Assembly: GCF_016097555.1 (NCBI RefSeq)
Contig: NC_054712.1
Coordinates: forward strand, 47,152,571 to 47,216,570
Length of the DNA: 64,000 bases
Origin: Gigantopelta aegis
Taxonomy: Eukaryota > Mollusca > Gastropoda > Neomphalida > Peltospiridae
Direction: 5' to 3'
Each line of letters begins with the position of its first letter. The first letter of the stretch is position 1. A program made the translations under genes and the position numbers. The notes under the pieces were generated by a model that worked only from the letters and a program-made list of their open reading frames with translations, searched no databases and was not told the origin of the DNA. Below are positions 47,501-55,064 of the stretch, piece by piece.

Positions 47501-50500
47501 GAATTGCTGAAGGCAGCGGTCAGTAAAGATGCCCCATGTTAGGATTATTTAATGACTCGTGATCTTATTCAGCTGTAATCAACGGTCATACTCCACTGAA
47601 GGATTAGCAGTGATATGAAACAAACACATGAGTTAAACATGCCACATGGGTAATAACCTTCAATTAAACAAAATATATTCTGAAAGTCAATGTCAGTGTT
47701 TGCGAAATGTATTAACGAATACGTCTGCATGCAAAATGCCCGACAAATCGTACTGTTTTAACATTAGAACAGAGAATCGACGTTATCAACAAATCTGAAA
47801 AAGGCAATTTAAGTGTGCGAAAGATCGCCGATCATTTTGGTGTAGGGTGTTCTCAGATTAATTCAATTTTAAAAAGAAAAGCTGATGTTCTGGCCGATTT
47901 TGACACTAATATTTCATCCGAAAGAAAAAGGCAGAAGAAAGCAACAGTCAATGATGACATAAACAAGCTAGTGTGGGACTGGTTTAAAAATGCGACATCT
48001 AGAAGGATAAATTTGAGTGGGCCGTTGATTAAAGAGAAAGCACTTAAATTTGCCGAAGATTTGGGTGTCGCGTCAAATGGGTGGCTGGACTCTTTAAACA
48101 CCGACATAACATTGTTATGGGCACTATGAGTGGCTAGAGAGGTGATGTCAATAACGCTACTATTATTGACTGGAAGGCAAAGCTTCCGACTGTGTGCGAG
48201 GGATACACACCACAGGACATCTTCAACATGGATGAGACAGGCCTTTTCTACAGAGATACAACAAAGAGCACATTCAAAGTTAAAGGAGAGGAATGTGCCG
48301 GTGGGAAGCGATCCAAAGAGAGCTTGACTGTTGCGTTGTGTGCCAGTATGACAGGGGAGAAGCTTCAGGCTCTTGTAATAGGGAAATGTAAAAAGCCACG
48401 TTCTTTAAGAAAATAACGCCCGAGGCTCTACCTGTGATATACACAAGTAACAAAAAGGCTTGGATGAAAAGTGCTTTGTTTCAGTGGTGGATAGAAAAAT
48501 TCAACCGAAAAATGAGACGTCTAGAGTAGAAAAGTGCTCCTGTTTGTTGATAATGCGCCTTCCCACCCAACAGTAGAACTTTCTAATGTTAAACTTGCTT
48601 TTCTTCCTCCCAATACAACTTCCAAATCCCAGCCATTGGACCAAGGAATCATTCAGACCATGAAACTCAAATACCGCAAGCGTCAACTGCAGCATGTTAT
48701 TTCTGCCATGGAACAAGATGAAAGCAAATGTGGCACACAGTTGTTAAAAGATATTAACGTCCTCCAGGCCATTTATTGGATTCACAGTTCCTGGAAAGAA
48801 GTGGAATCTTCAACAATTAAAAGGTGTTTTGAAAGGTGTGGATTTCAGTCTGTCGAAGAGAATACATCAAACGGAGACAACAGCGATTAGGACGACGGTG
48901 ACGACGATGTACCCCTGTCCATCATAGCCAAGTCAAAGGAATTGTTTGGGTTACCATTACATGAAGTTGCTGACTGTGATACACACGTCAAGACGTGAGA
49001 CGAGTCTGTTGTTGATTGGGCTAGACCTGCATCGGTTCTTTTGAAAGAAATGGATAGCAATGAATCGGGCCAAAGTGATGATAGTGACGAAAATGATGAT
49101 GGGAGTGATGAAGGCGAGATTGAAAGTAGGAAACAAAAGGTGTGTTCAATAACAGAAGCGGAGAAGTATGTGAGTTACATTGAAAGAGTTTGCTCTATTT
49201 CATGGCAGGTGTGACATTCTAAGCGCTACTATGGATATAGAAGAACATGTGTCTTCGATGCGAGTGGAATGCTATGGGAAGCAATCCAAAATTGGCGACT
49301 TCTTTAAAAAGTGAATAAACAAAATAGGTGTGTTATTTGTGTACTATCATTGTATTGTGTTGTATTGACATGGACAGTCTCATGTAATAAAAAAAAACTT
49401 TATTTATAACATGTGTATCTTCTTTTTTTATGACAGTTGTGATATGTTTTAATATATGTGTTCTAATTTTGAACCTGTATATAAGGGTCACCTCTCTATA
49501 ATGGCCACTTTTGTCAAGTCCCTTGGGTGACCGTTATATACAGGTTTGACTATAAATTGTATGGTGAGCTAGTGAGTTACGTATTTTTGTTATATCAGTC
49601 AGTTATCTGATCTTGTACAACCAGTTAGTGAGTTACCTGCTCTTGCATGGTGAACTAGTGAGTTACCTAGACTTGTATCTAGTGAACTAGTGAGTTATGT
49701 GCACTTGTATGGTGAACTGGTGAGTTATCTGCTCTTGTATAGTGAACTGGTGAGTTACCTGCTCTTGTGTGGTGCACTGGTGAATTACCTGCACTTGTAT
49801 GTGAGTTACCTACACTTGTATGGTGAACTGGTGAGTTATCTGCTCTTGTATAGTGAACTGGTGAGTTACCTACACTTGTATGGTGAACTGGTGAGTTACC
49901 TGCTCTTGTATGTGAGTTACCTACACTTGTATGGTGAACTGGTGAGTTACCTGCTCTTGTATGTGAGTTACCTGCTCTTGTATGTGAGTTACCTGCACTT
50001 GTATGGCCAGTGGAGCCAGTAGAATGGGTGGAGTCGTGAGGACACAAGGAAGTTGTTGAGTCCAATATCACTGAACAACATGATCCACAAGTGCTGGTGG
50101 CATCATTTGTCAAGATCATCATCTGGAATAGGAAAACCTCCTGTTAATTAAAACTTCAGTAGACTACAGGATGGCATATTTTTATGTTTTCCTTACGAAG
50201 GAAGGAAATGTTTTATTTAACGACGCACTGAACACATTTTATTTACAGTTATATGGCATCAGACATATGCTTAAGGACCACACAGATATTTAGAGGAAAC
50301 CTGCTGTCGCCACTTCTTGGGCTACTCTTTTCGATTAACAGCAAGGAATCTTTTATATGCACCATTCCACAGACAGGATAGCACATACCACAGCCTTTGT
50401 TACACCAGTTGTGGAGCACTGGTTGGAACGAGACATGGCCCAATGGGACCACCGACGGATCGATCCTGGTCCGACCGTGCATCAAGCGAATGCTTTACCA

Positions 50501-53500
50501 TTAGGCTACGTCCCGCCCAGTTTTCCTGATGAAGTGAGACACTAACTAGACATGAACATAATTCTATCACAGTTTGTTTTTTAAAGTATTCTTTTCACTG
50601 TGTAATAGATCTATACTAATAGACATATACACAGATTTAGAAGTGATGGTGGTTTTTGTCATTTTGGTACATACGGTGTCCATCCACAGGATGGGGAATT
50701 TAATGTTTTGGGCATTTGTAATGAATTTTTTTTTTTTTTTTAAAATGTCTTCTTCTGTTGCCAGGTGACGTCCAAGCACAGGGAGGAAGCGAGTGAATAT
50801 GAAGATACCGATGGTGAGTCTTTAACTTATGTTGATATAGGGAACCTGGTTATGTGAGACTCAGGACTAGCTCTGCCACTCGCCAAATTTGCCAATTACT
50901 AATTTTAAGAACAATTGGCGAATTTTATTTTAATTTGGCGGAAAAAAAATTGTCTGTCATAATTGGATATTTTGTTGGGAAATAGCTCTAGGTTTTGCAT
51001 TTTTTAGATAATTTGGCAAAATTTTCTGATCACCCAGAGCTAGCCCTGAGACTACTTAGTCTATTCAAGGATCAGTCGTTGGCTTACCTGAAGAAACTGC
51101 TGCTCATTCTGTACCATATGTTTGTCATTAACATATTAAGGGGGTTTAGCATATCGGGGTGGCCGGGACGTAGCCCAGTGGTAAAGCGCTCGCTCGATGC
51201 ATGGTCGGTCTGAGATTGATTGCTGCCAGTGGGCCCATTGGGCTATTTCTCATTCCAGCCAGTGCACCACGACTGGTATATCAAAGGCCATTGTATTTAC
51301 TACCCTGTCTGTGGGATGGTGTATATAAAAGATCCCTTGCTACTAATCGAAAAAAAGTAGCCCATGGAGTGGCGACAGCGAGTTTCCTCTCTCAATATAT
51401 GTGTGGTTCTTAACCATGTGTCAGACGCTATATAACCGTAAATAAAATGTGTTGAGTGCGTCGTTAAATAAAACATTTCTTTTTTTCTTTCTTTCTTGCA
51501 TATTGGGGGAGACCACTGCTTGTTCTATACAGGGCTTTCGTGGTCAAGTTTCAAATTGCAAAAAGTACACATGTGCAAATAATACTCATTATACAGTATC
51601 TCTTTAAAGTTGGTTATGTTACCTAGAGGAGGAAGAAGGCTCAATGTTTTTTTTTTAAATCATATATTTGGTTTCAGAATATATAGTTTTGTGTCTTGGT
51701 CCTATTCTTATGAGTGTTATAAAACATTCTGTTTTGTGCTTCCAGACATTCTGATAGCCAAACTGAGAAAGGGACAGGAACTGAAGATCAGAGCGTTTGC
51801 CAGGAAAGGTTTTGCCAAGGAGCATGCTAAATGGAATCCCACGTCTGGTGTGTCATTTGAATATGACCCAGACAATGCCCTGCGACACACACTGTTCCCA
51901 AAGCCAGAAGAATGGTACGTACATATTCGATTCTGTTAATGCCCTCTGACATATGCTGTACCCAAAGCCAGAAGAAGGGTACGCACATATTTGATTCCGT
52001 TAATGCCCTGCGACACACGCTGTACCCAAAGCCAGAAGAATGGTACGTACACATTCAATTCCGTTAATGCCCTGCGACACGCGCTGTACCCAAAGCCAGA
52101 AAAATGGTACATACATATTGGATTCCGTTAATGCCCTTCGACACACTGGACCCAATGTCCGAAAAATGGTATGTACATATTCGATTCCATTAATGCCCTG
52201 CGACACAGCTGTACCCAAATTCAGAGGAATTACGTACATATTTGATTCCATTAATGCTCTGTGACACAGCTGTACCCAAATTCAGAGGAATGGTACGTAC
52301 ATATTCGATTCCATTAATGCTCTGTGACACAGCTGTACCCAAATTCAGAGGAATGGTACGTACATATTCGATTCCATTAATGCCCTGCGACACAGCTGTA
52401 CCCAAATTCAGAGGAATGGTACGTACATATTCGATTCCATTAATGCTCTGTGACACAGCTGTACTCAAATTCAGAGGAATGGTACGCACATATTCGATTC
52501 CATTAATGCTCTGTGACACACACCTAAATCCAAAATCTCGAGCATAGTATTTATTTGTCAAGTATTAGAGCGGTGTGATGTTTTAGCTTGTTATCTGACT
52601 TTAGCTCTAATTTGTTTTGTTTTTTGGCATGAAGATATTTTCTTTTTTCTAGAATCAAATATTGTCAACCAGATTAATATTGCGACATGTTTTTTTTTTT
52701 GTTAGTAATAATAATAATAGTATAAACCTTAGCAGAACTGTTGGTATCTGCATTGAGTATCTGAGGTTGGGCACAAATGACACAAAATGTATACACATGC
52801 ATTTGTTTTCCCCAGAATACAATAATCTTTTAGTTTTTAAATGGGTATCACATGAATGGGATAAAAAGTTTGATGTATGTTTCTCTTGAAGGTGAGTTGC
52901 ATTCTGCCAGTTTATATTGTTGATGTTAGGTCTCACTACACAGACCACTTCCGGGTGAGAGTTCATTCATCACGGTCCTCTATAGTTCCTGATTGTGACA
53001 CAAGTTATGGTTCACATATTCACTTCTAAGAAATGGTGAAGAATTAAAACAATATGTATGTTTAATGGCAAGCCTTCTGGCTGTATTTTGCCCATATTAT
53101 TTTGTAATATTGTGCATTGATCTTTTTGGGACATGGGTGTATAACGCAAGAGACAGCTGGTAGGAATCGGTTAATGAACCACCTGTTCAGACCGGTACTA
53201 TAGCCAGATGTGGTCATATAGCAAAAAACTGAGATGGAAATGTTCTCAATTTTGGAGTGAAAATAAATGCTTATTTAATGTATGTTCGCAATGGTATATG
53301 TTGTTAATGCCGGCGAGAACCCATTCTACTGGCAATCTTCATTTGAAGTTGGGCAATTTAACATGGGTTTCAATGGCAGATGACATGTATGTAGTGAGAC
53401 CTTAAATCACTGTACTGTACCTTCCCTGATGTAAAGATTTTAGTGTTAATAAAATAATCATTTTTACTTTTCACTTTCAGGCCAAAAAGTGAATTTACTG

Positions 53501-54402
53501 AATTGGACGAGGAGCAGTGTAAGTTTCTGTGTTTATGTGTATAAAATTGACTCTCACATAATAGGTGTCACATTTTTCACTGGGCTTTTAATGTTAAATG
53601 TTTGTCATTTAATTATGAAGGGGCAGGATTTAGCTCAGTCGGTTGAGTGCTCGCTTGAGGTGCCTGTGTCACAAGATCGAACCTCCTCAGTGGATCCGTT
53701 CAACTGATTGGGGTTTTCTCTTTCTAACTAGTACACCACAACTGGTCAAAGGCTGTGATATGTGATTTCCTGTGTGGGAAAGTGCATATAAAAGATCCCT
53801 TGCTGCATTAAGAAAATGTAGTGGGTTTCCTCTATTGACGAGTCAGAATTAACAAATGTTTGACATCCAATTAATATATCAATGTGCTCTAGTGGTGTCG
53901 TTAAACAAAAAAACTTTACTTTATGAAAATTGTTTAACATCTCATTGTTAAAACTGACCTTTTAATATACTGTTTATTACGTAATCAAATATTTGAAGTA
54001 TTGTTTTGTAAAATGTTATCTATATTCACAGGTAATTGTAATAAATTAAACATTGTATTGGGGTGGGGAGGGGGTCCATTGATATTGAATACTTTGAAAG
54101 TAGTAATATCAGCTTAAACCATTTATAAGTGCATAATAGAAATACAATATTTTGGTTACTTATAAAAACATCTTGGTTTTATATGTCAACCTAGTTAATC
54201 TGTAACATGTTATATTATTTTAGACGAAGCAGAATTTGATGTGTATGGCAAGCCCAACAAGTTTTTTGTCAACATCGAAACCTCAGGATCATTAAAACCT
54301 GAAGGGATTGTGTTCTCTGCCTTGTCTGTCATCAAGAAGAAACTCAGTGATTTACAGACCCAGCTCAGTCAGGAGATTGCACAGGACGCATTGACAATAT
54401 AG
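26554..54402 (+). CDS. POLR2C: DNA-directed RNA polymerase II subunit RPB3 (complete, 8 exons)
   Basis: RPB3 pairs with RPB11 to seed Pol II assembly. Exons: 26554-26640, 29133-29182, 29916-30037, 33123-33251, 50765-50813, 51746-51914, 53481-53518, 54224-54402 (stop TAG 54400). All junctions are GT-AG with agreeing phases. The protein is about 271-275 aa (human 275). Landmarks: [12 protein letters not shown] in exon 3, the zinc-binding [10 protein letters not shown] in exon 4, [20 protein letters not shown] in exon 6, [15 protein letters not shown] in exon 8. The linker in exon 5 is shorter than in human. Exon 1 is odd: the conserved start MPYANQP at 26554 runs out of frame after one extra A at 26575-26576, while an ATG at 26561 gives [19 protein letters not shown] in the correct frame. 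Intron 4 is 17.5 kb and contains an opposite-strand gene. The exon 6 donor and the stop-codon region have been tandemly copied. Confidence 0.97.
26974..28174. mobile_element. 1.2-kb non-autonomous element with clustered GTCGTTTCGCCC motifs
   Basis: About 100-bp end regions carry the motif GTCGTTTCGCCC (or ATTTCGTCC and similar) four times on the left (26982-27072) and its inverse GGGCGAAACGAC about six times on the right (28048-28160). Terminal GGATATCAGGTCGTTTCGCC pairs with the inverse of GGCGAAATAACCCGGATTCC. The interior (27480-27940) is one copy of a repeat whose second copy lies at 28440-28995. It is in POLR2C intron 1. Superfamily unknown, no coding frame. Confidence 0.68.
28296..28995. 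repeat. Fold-back element, arms about 190-330 bp, interrupted by a MITE
   Basis: Left arm words TAAATTACTCTCCTACCTTT (28310-28326 region) and GATATCGACTTTG pair with right arm AAGGTAGGAGAGTAATTTA and AGAGTCGATATAGG. The right arm is also a second copy of 27730-27940 (TATGTGGAA, ACAAAATGTGG, TAAAATCTAA). A hAT-like MITE sits inside the right arm at 28686-28866. The region lies in POLR2C intron 1. Confidence 0.65.
28686..28866. mobile_element. 181-bp hAT-like MITE (CTAGCTCTG/CTCGCCAAATT family) with empty-site evidence
   Basis: It starts CAGGGCTAGCTCTGCC, ends TAGAGCTAGTCCTG, and is flanked by AGTCT (28681-28685, 28867-28871). The related repeat copy at 27795-27820 lacks the insertion at the equivalent place, which supports the borders. 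Confidence 0.88.
30091..30371. mobile_element. hAT-like MITE with internal triplication
   Basis: The ends are CAGAGTTCGACAAATCTAC and ACATTTGTCAAACACTG; this is the reverse orientation of the 22939-23091 family. A 66-bp piece with GGAAATTATCAACTGTATC and CATAGGGCACTAGCCAAAG is present three times in tandem, making this copy longer. It starts 53 bp after the POLR2C exon 3 donor. The next 170 bp (30380-30545) may be another small MITE. Confidence 0.72.
30840..32055 (-). mobile_element. Tc1/mariner transposon, transposase broken
   Basis: On the minus strand the transposase starts [20 protein letters not shown] (31740), continues in a second frame [20 protein letters not shown] (31650) through [20 protein letters not shown] and [10 protein letters not shown], shifts again near 31060 after NAQGYID, then [11 protein letters not shown] (about 31045) and NPIEHL followed by a stop where W is expected. 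That order matches a Tc1-type DDE triad (SDES, QHDN, NPIE). There are at least two frameshifts and one stop, so it is inactive. The right end near 32055 carries TTTCTTTTTTTGAAGAGT beside TATATA; the left end is not clear. It lies in POLR2C intron 3. Confidence 0.88.
33459..33690. repeat. Two-copy tandem duplication, 110-bp unit
   Basis: GGGAAACACTTTTTCAGTTC begins at 33463 and again at 33573, and the two copies are nearly identical. It lies just inside POLR2C intron 4. The start of a third copy (GTGGGAAACGAAATTTCGGT) follows. Confidence 0.88.
34781..35012. repeat. Minisatellite, 58-bp unit, four copies
   Basis: TTTGAGGACAGGTGGAGTAT begins at 34781, 34839, 34897 and 34955; copies are nearly identical, suggesting recent amplification. 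No nearby exon border contains this sequence. Confidence 0.92.
35519..50122 (-). CDS. NEK-like pseudokinase with a SOCS-box-like segment (partial gene, nested in POLR2C intron 4)
   Basis: Four minus-strand exons join in phase: 50122-49993, 46079-45944, 40471-40291, 36150-35519 (stop TGA 35519). Exon 2 of this set ends [19 protein letters not shown] then GLDQ and the next begins [14 protein letters not shown]; together these resemble a SOCS box (SL, R, LPLP). From about [13 protein letters not shown] onward a protein kinase fold follows: FIKVI at the position of the ATP-site lysine, [28 protein letters not shown], then [10 protein letters not shown] where HRDIKP is expected, LDVKET for DFG, YDAPEVI for APE, and [19 protein letters not shown], closest to the NEK C-lobe. 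The catalytic Asp of HRD and the DFG motif are absent, so it is probably a pseudokinase. The first visible exon has an in-frame TGA near 50106. The true 5' end is not found; function unknown. Confidence 0.75.
36235..36450 (+). mobile_element. SINE, head-truncated, plus orientation
   Basis: It runs from the central domain (CCAGTGCACCATGACTATAT) through GATGGTGCATATAAAAGATC to the tail with AATAAATCAATGTGCTCTAG and GTGTCTTTAAACAAAAC. The tRNA head is missing. It lies just upstream of the last exon of the nested pseudokinase gene, in its intron. Confidence 0.85.
36440..38040. repeat. Degenerate element remnant with a palindrome and a broken acidic coding stretch
   Basis: The plus strand from about 36685 reads [18 protein letters not shown] and, after a stop, [17 protein letters not shown], comparable to NVLPYQYEPL at 21795-22070 (minus). 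A strong palindrome has arms at 37240-37300 and 37350-37412 (AATAAATGACTTGTAAATTC and inverse). The left arm side resembles the interior of 23383-24250. A minus open frame at 37532-37909 has no recognised relative. I read this as remains of a DNA transposon, family unknown. Confidence 0.5.
38085..40375 (-). repeat. Large exon-edge minisatellite at a pseudokinase-gene donor (about 26 copies)
   Basis: The 3' end of the exon at 40291-40471 (CTTCATCAAAGTCATCCTGC, CAGGCAAGAGTG) and its donor GTAAGTACATAACACAC are repeated about 26 times into the downstream intron. The left half (38270-39110) uses an 87-bp unit with donor changed to GTGAATAC. The right half (39240-40290) alternates a GTAAGTAC copy with a GTGAATAC copy, an 85 + 85 bp dimer. 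The 87-bp unit is a multiple of three, which is the only reason a 292-codon frame appears on the plus strand; it is not a gene. Confidence 0.93.
40598..40982 (-). mobile_element. SINE with a third tRNA-like head, minus orientation
   Basis: The body and tail match the GTTGAGTGCGTCG group (AAATGTTTTATTTAACGATG at 40604, AAGGACCACACAGATTTTGA), but the head is different: minus-strand CCGGCCTCGGTGGCGTCGTG, GTTAGGCCATCGGTC (A box) and GGGTTCGGATCCCAG (B box). Full length, about 385 bp. Confidence 0.85.
41000..42235. other. Intron sequence without recognised genes
   Basis: It holds a SINE scrap at about 41065-41220 (central domain words and tail GATGAGGTGTCATTAAACAA). Otherwise it is unremarkable AT-rich DNA with no open frame that I recognise. 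Confidence 0.4.
42240..44870 (-). pseudogene. Broken repetitive-element ORF with GCDTTSA motif and Cys-rich tail
   Basis: On the minus strand a long protein can be followed in several frames: an acidic N-terminal part, then [47 protein letters not shown] and [12 protein letters not shown] (44485-43598), a [20 protein letters not shown] part (43310), [20 protein letters not shown] (about 42840), [17 protein letters not shown] (42460), and a cysteine-rich tail [15 protein letters not shown] (about 42330). I recall similar uncharacterised proteins as multi-copy in molluscs and cnidarians, which suggests a mobile origin, but I cannot name the family. It is broken in several places and not expected to make a protein. 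No terminal repeats found. Confidence 0.6.
45150..45943 (-). repeat. Exon-edge minisatellite, 72-bp unit, about 11 extra copies
   Basis: The end of the exon at 45944-46079 (GTGCTGGCTGCCATCACACT, CAAAGGCTTGGATCAG) with donor GTACAATAAAC is repeated about 11 times into the following intron (minus strand). Most copies keep CAG|GTACAATAAAC. One sign that the exon is the source is that exon sequence upstream of the repeated part (from NMMYHIF to KSPPSLQ) is unique. Because 72 is divisible by three, a spurious 320-codon frame crosses the array on the plus strand. Confidence 0.93.
46117..46421 (-). mobile_element. SINE, near full length, minus orientation
   Basis: From tail AAATGTTTTATTTAATGACG (46135) to head GGGCTACGTCCAGCCCC (inverse of the GTAGCCC A-box region) at 46421. 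The central domain lacks a small part after GCAAGGGATAGCACATACCA. Confidence 0.88.
46979..49552 (+). mobile_element. Tigger (pogo-type Tc1/mariner) transposon, transposase broken
   Basis: The TIRs CAGTCGAACTTGGTCTAACG (46979) and the inverse of CGTTATATACAGGTTTGACT (right end 49552) are flanked by TA. GGTCACC/GGCCACT words repeat inside both ends. The transposase (about 47730-49310, plus) shows a CENP-B-like HTH ([20 protein letters not shown]), then NMDETGLFY (first Asp), [20 protein letters not shown] (second Asp), [20 protein letters not shown] (third Asp) and an acidic C-terminus. It is split by several frameshifts and a stop, so inactive. It lies in POLR2C intron 4, between two exons of the nested gene. 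Confidence 0.92.
49610..49992 (-). repeat. Exon-edge minisatellite, unit about 30 bp
   Basis: The end of the exon at 49993-50122 (CCATACAAGTGCAG) and donor GTAACTCAC are repeated with a basic unit of about 30 bp (CATACAAGAGCAGGTAACTC, ACCAGTTCAC) a dozen times or so into the downstream intron on the minus strand. Most copies keep CAG|GTAACTCAC. A 147-codon minus frame and a 110-codon plus frame through it are artefacts of the repetition. Confidence 0.85.
50201..50519 (-). mobile_element. SINE, full length, minus orientation
   Basis: Tail AAATGTTTTATTTAACGACG at 50207; head inverse GGCTACGTCCCGCCC at 50505-50519. It lies 245 bp before POLR2C exon 5. Confidence 0.9.
50862..51048. mobile_element. 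187-bp hAT-like MITE (CTAGCTCTG/CTCGCCAAATT family)
   Basis: It starts CAGGACTAGCTCTGCC, ends CCAGAGCTAGCCCTG, with AGACT flanking both sides (50857-50861, 51049-51053). Multiple AATTTGGCGAA words. It sits 48 bp after the POLR2C exon 5 donor. Confidence 0.9.
51160..51497 (+). mobile_element. SINE, full length, plus orientation, with 11-bp target duplication
   Basis: Head GGGACGTAGCCCAGTGGTAA (A box) and GGTCTGAGATTGATTGC (B box), central domain, tail GTCGTTAAATAAAACATTTC plus a T/C-rich stretch. Flanks GCATATCGGGG (51149-51159) and GCATATTGGGG (51498-51508) are a target duplication with one change. It lies in POLR2C intron 5. Confidence 0.92.
51860..52540 (+). repeat. Exon-edge minisatellite at the POLR2C exon 6 donor, about 10 extra copies
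   Basis: The last 50 or so bases of exon 6 (AATGCCCTGCGACACACACT, TCCCAAAGCCAGAAGAATG) with donor GTACGTACATATTCGATTC are repeated about 10 times in intron 6 with a unit of 60-63 bp. The first copies keep CCAAAGCCAGAAGAATGGTA; later ones drift to CCAAATTCAGAGGAATGGTA. Nearly all keep GGTACGTACAT or GGTACGCACAT. Apparent open frames on both strands here are products of the array. Confidence 0.93.
53620..53919 (+). mobile_element. SINE, second head type, full length, plus orientation
   Basis: Head GGGGCAGGATTTAGCTCAGT and CGGTTGAGTGCTCG (A box), AGATCGAACCTCC (B box), shared central domain with CATATAAAAGATCCCTTGCT, and tail CAATGTGCTCTAGTGGTGTC, GTTAAACAAAAAAAC. The flanks share TTATGAA (53613-53619 region and 53922-53930). 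It lies in POLR2C intron 7. Confidence 0.88.
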
Positions 54403-54690
54403 ATTTGACTACACCAGATTACTGACAATATAGATCTTACTACATCTCACTGCTGAGAACACAGATCTGGTTGTAGTACTGACAATACAGGTCGTATTAC
54501 GCCACATTGCAGACAATACAAGTGTTATCTGACAGCAGACAATACAAGTCTTATTTGATCTCTGACAGTATAGGTCTTATTATACTACTGACAATACAGG
54601 TCTTATTACACCACACTGCGGACAGTACAAGTGTTATCTGACAGCGGAAATACAAGTCTTACTTGATCTCTTACACAGGTCATGTGTCAT
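54385..54690 (+). repeat. Irregular tandem array starting at the POLR2C stop codon
   Basis: The last coding bases and stop (GCATTGACAATATAG, 54388-54402) are echoed in the 3' flank as TACTGACAATATAGATCTTA, TACTGACAATACAGGTCGTA, TACTGACAATACAGGTCTTA and further decayed copies, with irregular spacing of 35-65 bp. It forms the start of the 3' UTR. Confidence 0.75.
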
Positions 54691-55064
54691 TGCTGACAAA
54701 GAATTTTTGATTCATTGAACAGGCTTAAAGCTGGATTTTCATGAATGAGGTCACAATCTGTAGCAAAATTCAAAGTTAGGTATCAGCCAAACAGTGAAAA
54801 TGGATGTAGATGTACAAAGAGCATGCAATTCTTTAATTAGCTTTTTGGTGAATTAATAATGACATGTATTCGCTAAATTGAACTTAATTCACATTTGGTG
54901 AACATCAGGTTAAACCATGATTGAAAATACACATCATATTCTGTCATTAACAGTATTCATCATATTCCATGAGGACAGTATCAGTTTGGGAGTTTGGGTG
55001 TATTTCTTGAGCAAGAATGCTGGGAATAATTCTAGTGAATGTTATTTGTGAGGATGACGTATCA

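Noticed and set aside
49679-50122. 147-codon minus-strand frame starting [13 protein letters not shown]
   Set aside because: This frame does not fit the phase of the next exon. The other frame ([20 protein letters not shown]) ends in the phase needed at 46079, so the long frame is a by-product of the array.
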